Shown: positions 26,991-35,937 of the stretch, piece after piece
How the letters are laid out: the number at the start of each line of letters is the position of its first letter
Position numbering within the stretch: position 1 is the first letter of the stretch
Source of the DNA: Micromonospora sp. C31
GTDB lineage: Bacteria > Actinomycetota > Actinomycetes > Mycobacteriales > Micromonosporaceae
Length of the DNA stretch: 64,000 nt
NCBI RefSeq assembly: GCF_018070575.1
Contig: NZ_JAGPXN010000009.1
Location: 124,001 to 188,000 of the forward strand
Reading direction: 5' to 3'
Made by a program: the position numbers and the translations under genes
The notes under the pieces: model-generated
Told to the model about the DNA's origin: nothing
Database searches by the model: none
The model's input: only the letters and a program-made list of their open reading frames with translations

Positions 26991-29885
26991 TCAGTCGCGC
27001 CGGTTGCGTAGGAAGATCGCGCTGGCCTGCACGCGGGTGCGGACCTGGAGCTTGTCGAAGATGTGCGAGACGTGCACGCCGATGGTGCGTTCGCTGATGA
27101 ACAGCCGCTGGCCGATCTCCCGGTTGGTCAGCCCCTCGGCGACCGCGGCGAGCACCTCCCGCTCCCGGGCCGTCAGCGCCGCCAGTTCGTCGCCGTCCGC
27201 GCCGGTGGCCGGGCCGCCGGTGGCCGGGCGGTCCTCCAGCGACACCCGCGCCCGCCCGGCGAGGGTACGGATCTCCGAGGTCAACGGCACCGCGCCGAGC
27301 CCCTGCGCCACCTCGTACGCCTGCCGCAGCAGCTTGGCCGCCGTGGCGCTGCGGCTGCGCCGGGCCAGCAGCGCCTCGGCCTGCCGCAGCCGGGAGTAGG
27401 CCGCCGGGTAGGGGTGGTGGCGGCGGTCCCACTGCGCCACCGCGCGGGCCCACAGCTCCGGGTCGTTGCTCTCCAGGCGGCTCACCTCGGCGGCGCACAG
27501 CGCCAGGAAGCCGTCCACCACGTCGCGCACCGGGCGGGCGGCGTGCTCGCTCTTGCGGGCGACCCGGTCGGCCACCTCCCGCAGCCGCCGTAGCGCCGTC
27601 GGGTCGACGGCCACGGCGCGGCCGGCGTGCGCCTCGGCCTCGGCCCGCAGCCCGTGCCACACCAGCGCGGCGAGGATGCCCACGTCGTCGGAGCGGCTCT
27701 CGGTCAGGCCGCGCTGCACCGCCTGCCGGGCCAGGTCGTGCCGGCCCTGCCACATGGCCAGCCCCGCCCGCAGGGTGAGCAGCGGGATCACGTGCCGCGC
27801 CCCGCCGCCGGCGAGCATCGTGGCCACCGCGTCCAGGTCGCGGTCGGCGGCCTCGACGTCGCCGTAGCCCACCGACAGTCGGCAGCGTGCCAGCAGCAGC
27901 TCCACCGCGTCGGCGCCGGAGGGGCGGTGCCGCAACGCCGCGGCGACGACCTTCTCCGCCTCGGCCCACTGCCCGACCCGGAACAGCCCGTTGGTGGCGA
28001 TGGCCAGCAGCCGGGTCTCGTACGTGCGGCCCAGGCCGAGTTCGGCCACCCGCTCGGCACCCCGGCGGGCGACGACGACGCCCGCCTCCAACACGTTCAG
28101 CGGACCGGTCAGCAGCTCGGCCAGGTGCAGGTACGCGCACGCCACGTCCTCCGGGCGGCCCGCGCGCTCGGCGGTCTCCACCGCGCGGCGCATCACCGCC
28201 AGCCCGGTGTCCGGGTCCTCCAGGTATGCCTCGGAGAAGCCGAGCGCCGCGCTGGCCAGCACCACCTCCGACGTGGAGCCCGCCACCCCGGCGGCCAGCT
28301 CCAGCGCCTCCCGGGCCCGCCGGCCCGCATCGGCGTAGCGGCCGAGGTGCAGCAGCAGCTCGGCCAGGTGCGCCGCAGCGGTGGCCCGCTCCCGGGGCGT
28401 GCAGTCGGCGGCTTCCAGGGCCCGCTGGTACTCCGCCTCCGCCGGAGCCGACCGACCGGCGGCAGCCAGGTAACGGGCCCGGCGGATGTGCAGCGCGCAC
28501 GCCGACGGGCCCGCGTCGGCGGCGGCCAGCTCCTCCAGCAACGTCAGCGCCCGGGCGTGCTCGCCGCAGTGGTGGGCCGCCTCGGCGGCGTGCCGCAGCA
28601 GGGTGACCCGGTCCACGTCCGGCGCCGCGACGCCCGGCGCGGCGGCCAGCTGCAACGCCACCGACCAGTGCCGGTGCGCCTCGGCCCAGCCGTGCAGCCG
28701 CTCGGCCTCCCGGGCCGCGGCCGTCGCCGCCGGCAACGCCCGCGCCGGCTCGCCGGCCAGCCGCCAGTGGTGCGCCAGGCGCGCCTGGTGCAGCTCGGCC
28801 GGGGCCGCGGTGAGCGCCTCGGCGTAGCGGCGGTGCAGGGCGGCGCGCTCGGCCGGCAGCAGCTCGTGCTCCAGCACCTCGGCGACCAGCCGGTGCCGCA
28901 GCCGGTAGCCGTCGTCGGCGCTCACCAGCAGCCGGTGCGCGACAGCCGAGCGGACCGCCCCGATCACCTCGTCCTCGGGCAGCCGCACCACCTGGGCGAG
29001 CAGCCAGTGCCCCACCGGCTCGACGCCGGTGGCCACCGCGTGCACCACGGTGTGCGCGTGCCGGGGCAGGGCGTCCACCCGGGCCAGGAAGATCTCGCGC
29101 AGCGTGTCGGAGAGCCCGTCCCGGCCGTCGCGCAGGTCGCGGGCCAGTTCCTCCACCACGAACGGGTTGCCGCCGCTGCGCTGCCACACCAGCTCCGCCG
29201 CCTCACCGGCGAGCGGCCGGCCGACCACGGCGGCGGCGAGCCGGTCGGTGCCGGCCCGGTCCAGCGGGGCCAGGTCGAGCACCCGCACCGTACGCAGCCG
29301 GCGCAGCTCGGTGAGCACCCGGCGCAACGGGTGCGCGCCCTGCAACGACTCGGCCCGCACCGCCGCGAGCACGGACAACTGGAGGTCACCCAGCCCGGCC
29401 AGCAGGTAGAGCAGCAGCTGCCGGGTGCTGCGGTCGACCCACTGGAGGTCGTCGAGCACCAGCACCAGCGGGCGGCCCTCGGCGATCAGGTGCAGCCCCT
29501 GCGAGACCCGCTCCAGCAGCGCCCCGGCGCCGTCCGGAGCGGCGGTCTCCTCGGCGAACATCCGCAGCAGGCCGCGCACCGCCGAGGAGGTCCGGGGCTG
29601 GGCGCCGGTCAGCTCGGCGTCGAGACGGCGCAACGCCTGCAGCAGCGGGTGCAGGGGCGACGCGTCGCCGATGTCCAGGCAGGAGCCGGTGAGCACCAGG
29701 GCACCGGCGTCGCGCAGCCGGCCGGCCACCTCGCGCAGCAGCCGGGTCTTGCCGACGCCGCTCTCGCCGGTGAGGAACACGGCGGCGGTCTTTCCCTGCG
29801 TGACGTCGTCGAGCAGCACGGACCGTACGGTCGTCACCAGGTCGGCCCGGCCGACGAGTGGTGCCGTGTCCACTTCGCTGGGCAT
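26991..29885 (-). CDS. LAL-type (large ATP-binding LuxR) regulator
   Basis: A 964-residue regulator. It starts with an AAA/NTPase module (Walker A LTGESGVGKTRL, Walker B LVLVLDDLQWVD), continues with a long helical repeat region resembling tetratricopeptide repeats (residues about 380-880), and ends with a LuxR helix-turn-helix (LTAREREVLAAVAEGLTNREIGQRL). Such proteins are ATP-dependent transcription activators, often of secondary metabolism or sugar use. The ATG at 29885 is taken; a start five codons upstream is possible. It is divergent from the cyclase/ATPase gene with 186 bases between. Target genes cannot be read; its neighbours are not an obvious pathway. Confidence 0.92.
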   Translation of the reverse strand: MPSEVDTAPLVGRADLVTTVRSVLLDDVTQGKTAAVFLTGESGVGKTRLLREVAGRLRDAGALVLTGSCLDIGDASPLHPLLQALRRLDAELTGAQPRTSSAVRGLLRMFAEETAAPDGAGALLERVSQGLHLIAEGRPLVLVLDDLQWVDRSTRQLLLYLLAGLGDLQLSVLAAVRAESLQGAHPLRRVLTELRRLRTVRVLDLAPLDRAGTDRLAAAVVGRPLAGEAAELVWQRSGGNPFVVEELARDLRDGRDGLSDTLREIFLARVDALPRHAHTVVHAVATGVEPVGHWLLAQVVRLPEDEVIGAVRSAVAHRLLVSADDGYRLRHRLVAEVLEHELLPAERAALHRRYAEALTAAPAELHQARLAHHWRLAGEPARALPAATAAAREAERLHGWAEAHRHWSVALQLAAAPGVAAPDVDRVTLLRHAAEAAHHCGEHARALTLLEELAAADAGPSACALHIRRARYLAAAGRSAPAEAEYQRALEAADCTPRERATAAAHLAELLLHLGRYADAGRRAREALELAAGVAGSTSEVVLASAALGFSEAYLEDPDTGLAVMRRAVETAERAGRPEDVACAYLHLAELLTGPLNVLEAGVVVARRGAERVAELGLGRTYETRLLAIATNGLFRVGQWAEAEKVVAAALRHRPSGADAVELLLARCRLSVGYGDVEAADRDLDAVATMLAGGGARHVIPLLTLRAGLAMWQGRHDLARQAVQRGLTESRSDDVGILAALVWHGLRAEAEAHAGRAVAVDPTALRRLREVADRVARKSEHAARPVRDVVDGFLALCAAEVSRLESNDPELWARAVAQWDRRHHPYPAAYSRLRQAEALLARRSRSATAAKLLRQAYEVAQGLGAVPLTSEIRTLAGRARVSLEDRPATGGPATGADGDELAALTAREREVLAAVAEGLTNREIGQRLFISERTIGVHVSHIFDKLQVRTRVQASAIFLRNRRD

Positions 29886-30071
29886 GGCACGCAGCCTAGT
29901 CACAGGTCTCCGCACCGTTCTACGGGTCTTTCCCGCCTGTGGTACTCCCCGCGTCGACATTGCGACCGAAGGTTGCGCACGGCCGACATACGTCGTTCGG
30001 CAGATCCCCCGTCGGCTGATCGGTGACAGTGTCCGAGGCGTCGTCAGCCACCGCGGGGAAAGGCGGGTGCG

Positions 30072-32096
30072 ATGCCCATGCCCACCATCGTCGATGCTCC
30101 GCAGCGGGCCACGTCGGCCGGCTGGCCGGTGCCGGAGGAGCGGCGCCTGGTCACCGTGCTGTTCGTCGACATCGTCGGGTCGACCGCGCTCGTCGACCGG
30201 CTCGACCCGGAGGACGTGCGGGCCCTGCAACGGGCGTACTTCGACACCGTCGGCGGGGTGCTGCGCCGGTGGCACGGGGTGGTCGAGAAGTACGTCGGCG
30301 ACGCGGTGATGGCCCTGTTCGGGGCCCGCCGCTCCGACGGGTTCGACGCCTACCGGGCGGTGCGGGCGGCGCTGGAGATCCAGGGGGCCCTCGACCGGCG
30401 ACCGCCGCCCGGCGCGCCGCGCCTGCGGGTCCGCGCCGGGGTGGCCACCGGCGAGGCGCTGGTGGACCTCGCCGCGGCGCGCGACGGCGGGCACGGCGTG
30501 GCCAGCGGCGCGGTGATCACCACCGCCGCCCGGTTGCAGGAGTACGCCCCGCCGGGCGGGGTGGCGCTCTGCGCGGTCACGCACCGTGCCACCGTGGGGC
30601 TGGTCGAGCAGCGCCGCGTGCCGCCGGTGACCCTGGCCGGCAAGGCGCTGCCGCTGGACGTGTGGCACGCCACCGGCACGAGCCGGCCGGCCCCGGCCCG
30701 GCACGAGGCGCCGCTGGTCGGCCGGCGACGGGAGCTGGCCGCCTCCCGGGACCTGGTCGTCCGGGCCGTCCGGGACCGCAGCCCGCGCTGGCTGTCGCTG
30801 GTCGGCCCGACCGGCAGCGGGCGCAGCCGGCTGCTGCACGAGCTGACCCGCGCGGTACGGACCGTGGGTGGGGCGCCGGTGCGCTGGTGCGTCGCGCACT
30901 GCCTCCCGTACCCGCAGCCCCTGGCCCCCGTCGCGGACCTGGTGCGCGGGCTCGCCGGCCTGTGCGACGGCGACCCGCCCGCGACGGTACGGCGTCGGCT
31001 CAGCGCCGCCCTGGCCGGCCTGGTGCCGCCCACCGGCCTGGCCGAGGCGGTGTACGCGCTGGAGGCGCTGCTGGCCGCGCCGGACGGCTCCGGCGCGGCG
31101 GCCCGGGGCGCCGAGGTGGCGCGGGAGGCACTGCTGGGGCTCGCCGCCCGGCAGCCGGTGGTGGTGGCGGTCGACGACCTCGACCGGGCCACGGCGGCGC
31201 TGGGCCACTTCCTGCACCGGCTCTTCGCGGCGGCCACCGAGCGGTCGCTGCCGCTGGTGGTGGTGGCGCTGCACCGTCCGGAGTGGGCGGACGTGCTGCC
31301 CGGCCCACGGGCCCGGCGGCACCGGTTGGCGGTGCCGCCCCTGCGCCCGGTGGAGACCGGACGGCTGCTGCGTCACCTGCTCGGCCGGGCCGGGCGGCCG
31401 GCGGCGACAGTCGCCCGGTTGCTGCCGCTGGTCGGGGGCAATCCGGGGCGGGCCGCCGCGTACGTCGCGGCGCTGGGCGCGGCGCAGTCCGTGCCGGAGG
31501 CGGTGCGCCGGGAGGTCGACGCCAGGCTGGACCGCCTCGACGGGGCGTGCCGGGCCGTGCTCATGGCCGCCGCGACCGTCGGCGCGGAGGTCACCGCCGC
31601 GACGGTGGCACGCCTGCTCGACTGGGCACCCGGTCGGGCCGTCCCGGTGCTGCGCGCCCTGGCCGCCACCGGCCTGCTGGCCACCCGCGCCGACGGCCGG
31701 TACGCCGTCGCCGACACGGTGGTCCGCGAGGTCGCGTACGCCCGGCTGCCGAGGGCGGCGCGGGCCGCGTTCGCCCGCCGGGCCGCGCGGCCGGCGGAGG
31801 CGGATGCGCCGTCGGTACCCGGCGGTCCTGTGGGCCACGTGCCACCGGTGCCGGTACGCGCCGTCGGGTCCGTCCGGGTGGTGCGGCTGCGCGGTTGGAC
31901 CCCGACCAGCGGTCGCGTCCCGGAGCCCGACCAGGGCATCGGCGCTGGCGGGCCCGGTCGGGCGGCCACTTCGGACGGTACGGCAGCGGGCCGCGGCGTC
32001 GGGTCCGTGGCCCGGCCGGGCGGATCGGCGCGGCGGCAGGAGCGCGGGCAGAGACCGATCTTGGCCCTGCCGCGCGGCAGGCCGGTCGCGGCGTGA
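30072..32096 (+). CDS. Class III nucleotide cyclase-like / ATPase protein with altered motifs
   Basis: A 674-residue protein. Residues about 25-200 form a class III cyclase homology domain (LFVDIVGST, EKYVGDAVMALFG, VRAGVATGEAL). Residues about 215-560 form an ATPase domain of the type found in LuxR-like and cyclase-fused regulators. The metal-binding Asp residues are kept. However, the expected transition-state Asn before AARL is Thr (VITTAARL), and the Walker A lysine is Arg (GPTGSGRS). The C-terminal 100 residues are low-complexity and end without a helix-turn-helix. The ATG at 30072 follows GGAAAGGCGGG. It may be a sensory pseudo-cyclase rather than a cAMP producer. It is divergent from the LAL regulator. 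Confidence 0.82.
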   Translation: MPMPTIVDAPQRATSAGWPVPEERRLVTVLFVDIVGSTALVDRLDPEDVRALQRAYFDTVGGVLRRWHGVVEKYVGDAVMALFGARRSDGFDAYRAVRAALEIQGALDRRPPPGAPRLRVRAGVATGEALVDLAAARDGGHGVASGAVITTAARLQEYAPPGGVALCAVTHRATVGLVEQRRVPPVTLAGKALPLDVWHATGTSRPAPARHEAPLVGRRRELAASRDLVVRAVRDRSPRWLSLVGPTGSGRSRLLHELTRAVRTVGGAPVRWCVAHCLPYPQPLAPVADLVRGLAGLCDGDPPATVRRRLSAALAGLVPPTGLAEAVYALEALLAAPDGSGAAARGAEVAREALLGLAARQPVVVAVDDLDRATAALGHFLHRLFAAATERSLPLVVVALHRPEWADVLPGPRARRHRLAVPPLRPVETGRLLRHLLGRAGRPAATVARLLPLVGGNPGRAAAYVAALGAAQSVPEAVRREVDARLDRLDGACRAVLMAAATVGAEVTAATVARLLDWAPGRAVPVLRALAATGLLATRADGRYAVADTVVREVAYARLPRAARAAFARRAARPAEADAPSVPGGPVGHVPPVPVRAVGSVRVVRLRGWTPTSGRVPEPDQGIGAGGPGRAATSDGTAAGRGVGSVARPGGSARRQERGQRPILALPRGRPVAA

Positions 32097-32157
32097 GCGG
32101 GCGGTGGGGAGGGGCGTGAGCGGCGGTGGGGAGGGGCGTGAGCGGGCGGTGGGAGTG
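32091..32157. repeat. Three tandem 22-23 bp repeats
   Basis: Three copies of a G-rich unit beginning GCGTGAGCGG and ending GGGAGGG start at 32091, 32114 and 32136. The first copy overlaps the stop codon of the cyclase/ATPase gene, and each copy contains GTGAG. It is a minisatellite in an intergenic region. Confidence 0.8.
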
Positions 32158-32268
32158 TGCGCCAGTGGACGGATCTCCCCCACGATCCAACCTAGCCGGC
32201 GCCGGTTCCGGGCGGTATCGGGCGGCCGACCGAGTGCGCGGGTCGCGCCGGCTGGCTAGTTTCGCCCG

Positions 32269-33162
32269 ATGCCTGTCGAAGAGATCACCGCCTCCGCCTC
32301 CGGCACCTGGACGCTCGGCGACCGGACCGTGCACCGGATGGGATTCGGTTCGATGCGTCTCACCGTCGACCCGGACCGGGCGCGCGCCGTGCGCGTCCTG
32401 CGCCGGGCCGTCGAACTGGGCGTCAACCACATCGACACCGCCGCCTTCTACGTCTCGCCGGGCGGACCGCTCGGCGTCGGCGCCGGCTCGCCCAGGTACG
32501 CCACCGAGCTGATCCGCGAGGCCCTCTCGCCGTACCCGGAGGACCTGGTCATCGCCACCAAGGTCGGGCCGTCCTTCGACGCGGCGACCCGGCACCGGGA
32601 ACTGGGCCCGGCGGAGCTGCGCCGGGAGGTGGAGGAGAACCTGCGTCGGCTGGGCCGGGACCACCTGGACGTGGTGAACCTGCGCATCGTCCGGCGGCCC
32701 GGGCGCGACTGCGTGGCGGAGCGGTTCGCCGCCCTCGCCGAGCTGCGCGACGCCGGGCTGATCCGCCATCTCGGCCTGTCCAACGTGCGGGTGGACCACC
32801 TGGACGAGGTGCGGGACGTCGCGCCGGTGGTGTGTGTGCAGAACGCGTACGCCCTCGACGTGAACCGCTGGGCCGACGAGCTGCTGCGGGTCTGCGGCGA
32901 GCGGGGGATCGCCTTCGTGCCGTTCTTCGCGATCGCGGGCACCCGGCGGGAGGCGGGTGCGGACGACGACCACGACGGGGCCGTACGGGCGGTGGCGCGC
33001 GCGCACGGCGTGACCCCGCACCAGATCCGCCTGGCCTGGACGCTGCACCAGGGGCCGCACGTGCTGGCCATCCCCGGCACCGGTGACCCGGAGCACCTGG
33101 TGCAGAACGTGGCGGCCGGGGCGATCCGGCTCACCCCCGAGGACCTGACCCGCCTCCGCTGA
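32269..33162 (+). CDS. Aldo/keto reductase
   Basis: A 297-residue TIM-barrel aldo/keto reductase. The catalytic set is visible: Asp in NHIDTAAFY, the Tyr of the same motif, Lys in VIATKVGP, and the later RHLGLSNVRVDHL and PHQIRLAWTLHQGPHVLAIPGT NADPH-region motifs. The expected catalytic His is less clear (VVNLRIVRRPG stands where LYLLHR-type sequences usually lie). It reduces carbonyls with NADPH. The ATG at 32269 fits the family start. It stands alone between repeats and a convergent hydrolase gene. Confidence 0.88.
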   Translation: MPVEEITASASGTWTLGDRTVHRMGFGSMRLTVDPDRARAVRVLRRAVELGVNHIDTAAFYVSPGGPLGVGAGSPRYATELIREALSPYPEDLVIATKVGPSFDAATRHRELGPAELRREVEENLRRLGRDHLDVVNLRIVRRPGRDCVAERFAALAELRDAGLIRHLGLSNVRVDHLDEVRDVAPVVCVQNAYALDVNRWADELLRVCGERGIAFVPFFAIAGTRREAGADDDHDGAVRAVARAHGVTPHQIRLAWTLHQGPHVLAIPGTGDPEHLVQNVAAGAIRLTPEDLTRLR

Positions 33163-33189
33163 CGTGGGGGTGCCCGACCCGCACGGCGT

Positions 33190-33220
33190 GGCGCCCGACC
33201 CGCACGGCGTGCGGCGGGTC
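33190..33220. terminator. Possible bidirectional terminator hairpin
   Basis: CCGCAC, a three-base loop and GTGCGG form a short stem at 33200-33214 that can extend past a small bulge to GAC/GTC. It lies between the convergent reductase and hydrolase stops. An 18-base unit (GCCCGACCCGCACGGCGT) is also duplicated at 33172 and 33193. Confidence 0.4.
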
Positions 33221-33785
33221 AGCGGCCGTCGAGGAAGGCGACCGCCCGCTCCCACGTCCGGCTCGCCGCCGTCGGGTCGTGTTCGGGCAGGTCGGGGTCG
33301 GTGTAGAGGTGACCGACGCCGGCATAGCGGTGGACGCTCAGCTCGGCGCCCGCGCCGGTCATCGCCCGCTGCCACCGACCGAGCTCGGGCTCCGGGGGGT
33401 ATCCGTCCGGGTCGGCCATGTGCAGTTGCACGGGCAGTCCCGCCCGGACCGCCTCCGGTGCGCCGCCGGCGCCGTGCAACAGCAGCAGCGCGGCGGCGGC
33501 GCGGCGCTCGGACAGCAGCGCGCCGGCCACCGCGGCCCCCATGGAGAACCCGGCCAGCACCACGTCGGGCGGCGCCTCGTGCACCGCTGCCCGGGCCCGG
33601 CCCAGCACGGCCGCCTGGCCGACCCGGTCGAGCAGGGCGAAGCCCTCCTCCAGGGTGTCGACGGCCGGCACGCCGTAGAGGTCGGGGGTGACGACGTGGT
33701 GACCGGCGGCGCGCAGCCGGTCGGCGGCGGTCAACACGGCGGGTCGCAGCCCGTAGGCCGAATGAAACAGCACGACGTGTCCCAT
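33219..33785 (-). CDS. Dienelactone hydrolase-family alpha/beta hydrolase
   Basis: A 188-residue compact alpha/beta hydrolase. The nucleophile elbow is LAGFSMGAAV, with Ser where classical dienelactone hydrolases have Cys, and the catalytic His is in VGHLYTDPD. An Asp is present before it in the expected strand (LHMADPDGYPP). It would hydrolyse small esters or lactones. The ATG at 33785 gives MGHVVLFHSAYG, the usual family start. Confidence 0.85.
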   Translation of the reverse strand: MGHVVLFHSAYGLRPAVLTAADRLRAAGHHVVTPDLYGVPAVDTLEEGFALLDRVGQAAVLGRARAAVHEAPPDVVLAGFSMGAAVAGALLSERRAAAALLLLHGAGGAPEAVRAGLPVQLHMADPDGYPPEPELGRWQRAMTGAGAELSVHRYAGVGHLYTDPDLPEHDPTAASRTWERAVAFLDGR

Positions 33786-33903
33786 CGGGCCATTCTGTCC
33801 GACGGCGGTGGCCGCAGCGGCGCCGCCGCGCGGGCGGGCAGGCGCGTCGAAGCCGGGGCCCGGCCCGTACGTCTCCCCGCCCCGGCGGGTCGTCGGCGGC
33901 GGA

Positions 33904-34623
33904 TCAGCGCAACGACTCCAGTCGCCGCACCAGCTCGCCGGGCCCTGGCATCGCGGCGATCTCGGCGCCGACCTGCCGCGCCGCGTCGCGCAGCCCGGCG
34001 TCGGTGACGAGCCGGGCCAGCGTGTCGGCGGTGATGTCGCGGGTCCGGGCCGCGATGCCGGCCCCACGCGCGGCGACCAGCTCGGCGTGGTGCCGCCGGT
34101 CGCCCGCCCCGACGGTGGCCAGCTGCGGCACCCCGGCGACCAGGGCGCTGAGGACACTGCCGGCGCCGCCGTGGTGCACCAGCGCCGCGCTCGCCGGCAG
34201 GGCCGCGGGGATCGGGATCCAGTCGACCGTACGCACGTTGCCGGGCAGCCTCCGGCGGACCAGCCGCGCGTCCGGGCGGACCAGTACGAACTCGGCGTCG
34301 ACCCGGGCGGCGACGGCGACCACCGGATCGGCGAGCTGGTCGTTGACCGCACCGAAGAGCAGCCCGGCACCCCGGGTGCCGGCGGTGCCGGCCAGCTCGG
34401 CCCGGGCGATCAGCGGGTGGCGCAGCAGCACCCGGCGGGCGGTCCGGCCGAGGTCGAACCCCGGCGCGACGTCGTGCGCCGGCAGCCCGGGCCGCACCGC
34501 GCGCAGACCGTCGGCGGCGGTGGCGACGAGCACCTCGTGCCCGGCGTCGCGCAGCGCGGCGGCCAGCGGCAGCAGCGGGGCGACGTGCCCGATCAACGGC
34601 GCGGGCACCAGCAGTACTCGCAC
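33904..34623 (-). CDS. Glycosyltransferase GT1-like with internal deletion
   Basis: A 239-residue protein that starts and ends like an MGT/UGT glycosyltransferase: N-terminal MRVLLVPAPLIGHVAPLLPL and C-terminal nucleotide-sugar motif ALVHHGGAGSVLSALVAGVPQ. Family members are about 380-400 residues, so roughly 140-150 residues are missing between the first part of the N-terminal domain (to about residue 107) and the start of the C-terminal domain (LPGNVRTVDWIPI). The frame is intact, which fits an in-frame deletion. The GTG at 34623 is the start. Most of the acceptor-binding domain is lost, so activity is doubtful. Confidence 0.7.
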   Translation of the reverse strand: MRVLLVPAPLIGHVAPLLPLAAALRDAGHEVLVATAADGLRAVRPGLPAHDVAPGFDLGRTARRVLLRHPLIARAELAGTAGTRGAGLLFGAVNDQLADPVVAVAARVDAEFVLVRPDARLVRRRLPGNVRTVDWIPIPAALPASAALVHHGGAGSVLSALVAGVPQLATVGAGDRRHHAELVAARGAGIAARTRDITADTLARLVTDAGLRDAARQVGAEIAAMPGPGELVRRLESLR

Positions 34624-34692
34624 CGCGCCGATGCTAGCCGCGGCGCGGCCCGGCGTGGGGGCACGCGGTGCGGCCCGGCCGGCGGCGAGGGT

Positions 34693-35136
34693 TCAGCGCG
34701 CGGTCGGGGGCAGGGTCCGGCTGCGGCCCCGGAACTCGGCCACCACCTCGCCGGCGCCCCGGGTGACGGTGACGTCGTAGATGCCGCTGCGGCCGTACCG
34801 GGTGCGCTCGGTGGCGTGGGCCGTCAGCAGGTCACCCTCGCGGGCCGGACGGACGAAGGTGATCTCGCCGCCGGCGGCGACGGTGGCCGGGCCGTGGCTG
34901 TTGCAGGCGAGCGCGAAGGCGGTGTCGGCGAGCAGGAAGACGAAGCCGCCGTGGGCGATGGCGTGGCCGTTGACCATCGCGCCGGTCACCCGCATCCGGG
35001 CCACCGCCGCGCCGTCGGCGGCGTCCACCAGCTCGATGCCGAGCCCACGGGAGGCGACGTCGGCGGCGAACATGTCGTACGCCGCGTTGCGCCCGGCCGC
35101 CTCAGCCGTCCCGCCGCCGGTCGACGCCGCGCCCAT
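34693..35136 (-). CDS. paaI: PaaI-type hotdog thioesterase
   Basis: A 147-residue single hotdog-domain protein. The segment MVNGHAIAHGGFVFLLADTA with the following FALACNSHG is the PaaI signature, including the Asn and Asp that position the nucleophilic water. PaaI enzymes hydrolyse hydroxyphenylacetyl-CoA and related thioesters in phenylacetate degradation. No other paa gene is nearby, so here it may act as a general thioesterase. The ATG at 35136 is chosen; the frame stays open far upstream without protein character. The stop is 69 bases before the next gene's start. Confidence 0.85.
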   Translation of the reverse strand: MGAASTGGGTAEAAGRNAAYDMFAADVASRGLGIELVDAADGAAVARMRVTGAMVNGHAIAHGGFVFLLADTAFALACNSHGPATVAAGGEITFVRPAREGDLLTAHATERTRYGRSGIYDVTVTRGAGEVVAEFRGRSRTLPPTAR

Positions 35137-35439
35137 CGACCGCTGCACCCCCGTCCGTTGGCGGTCCCGCGACCACCGATCTTGGTACCGTACGCCAGCC
35201 CCGCTCCCCTTTCGACAGCTCCCCAGGTAGCGGCCCACGCCCCGGGGCATTCGTGACGGAACGGCGGATCGGCGTGCCGGATCCGCCACGCTGGCGACCC
35301 TCCGGCAGTGGCGGGGCCGGCCCGACGCCGCCCGGGGTGCGCCGACGCCACCGGGACGCCCCCGACGAGCGCCGCACCGGGCACTAGGCTGACGGCGCGC
35401 ACCGGAACCCCCGCCCGTGGCGCCGGTGGGGAGGGCGAG
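35137..35439. other. Divergent intergenic region with a hairpin
   Basis: This 303-base stretch separates the PaaI gene from the crcB pair. It has an 8-bp hairpin (GGCGGATC / GATCCGCC, 35263-35287). I looked for a fluoride riboswitch before crcB and found no convincing match to its conserved core. No gene is supported. Confidence 0.45.
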
Positions 35440-35937
35440 GTGACCGGACCGGATCCGCGGGTCGACCCCGACGTCGACCTGCGCGTACCCGCCGACCGGG
35501 GCGAGCTGGCCGCCCACCCCGGCGCGGTGCTCGGCGCCGTCGCGGCCGGCGGCGCGCTGGGCGCCCTGGCCAGGGCCGGCCTCCAGCACGCCGTCCCGCA
35601 CGCCCCGGCGGGCTTCGCGTGGGCGACCTTCGCCGTCAACCTGACCGGATGTCTGCTCATCGGCGTCCTGATGGCGGCGCTGGACCGCGTCGGCGACCGC
35701 CGAGGGCTGCTGCGCCCGTTCCTCGGCGTCGGGGTGCTCGGCGGCTACACCACCTTCGCCACCTACGCCGTGGACATCCGGCTGGCGTTCGACGCCGGCG
35801 TGCCGCAGGTGGCCCTGGGCTACCTGGCCGCCACCCTGCTCGGCGCGCTGGTCGCGGTCTGGCTCGGCGACACCGTGACCGGCCGGCTGCTCGACGCCGC
35901 CCGCCCGGGTCGGCCGGGGCACGGGGCCGGCCGGTGA
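35440..35937 (+). CDS. crcB: Fluoride channel subunit CrcB (first)
   Basis: A 165-residue membrane protein with four predicted helices and an N-terminal cytoplasmic extension of about 40 residues. Fluoride-channel motifs are AVNLTGCLLIGV (pore Asn) and GGYTTFATYAV (phenylalanine box and central sodium site region). Fluc channels export fluoride as dimers; actinomycetes commonly use paired unequal subunits, as here. The GTG at 35440 follows GGGGAGGG. Its stop overlaps the second crcB start by four bases. Confidence 0.9.
   Translation: MTGPDPRVDPDVDLRVPADRGELAAHPGAVLGAVAAGGALGALARAGLQHAVPHAPAGFAWATFAVNLTGCLLIGVLMAALDRVGDRRGLLRPFLGVGVLGGYTTFATYAVDIRLAFDAGVPQVALGYLAATLLGALVAVWLGDTVTGRLLDAARPGRPGHGAGR

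Noticed and set aside
35230-35439. Fluoride riboswitch upstream of crcB
   Set aside because: The conserved core of the crcB motif could not be found; only a simple 8-bp hairpin is present.
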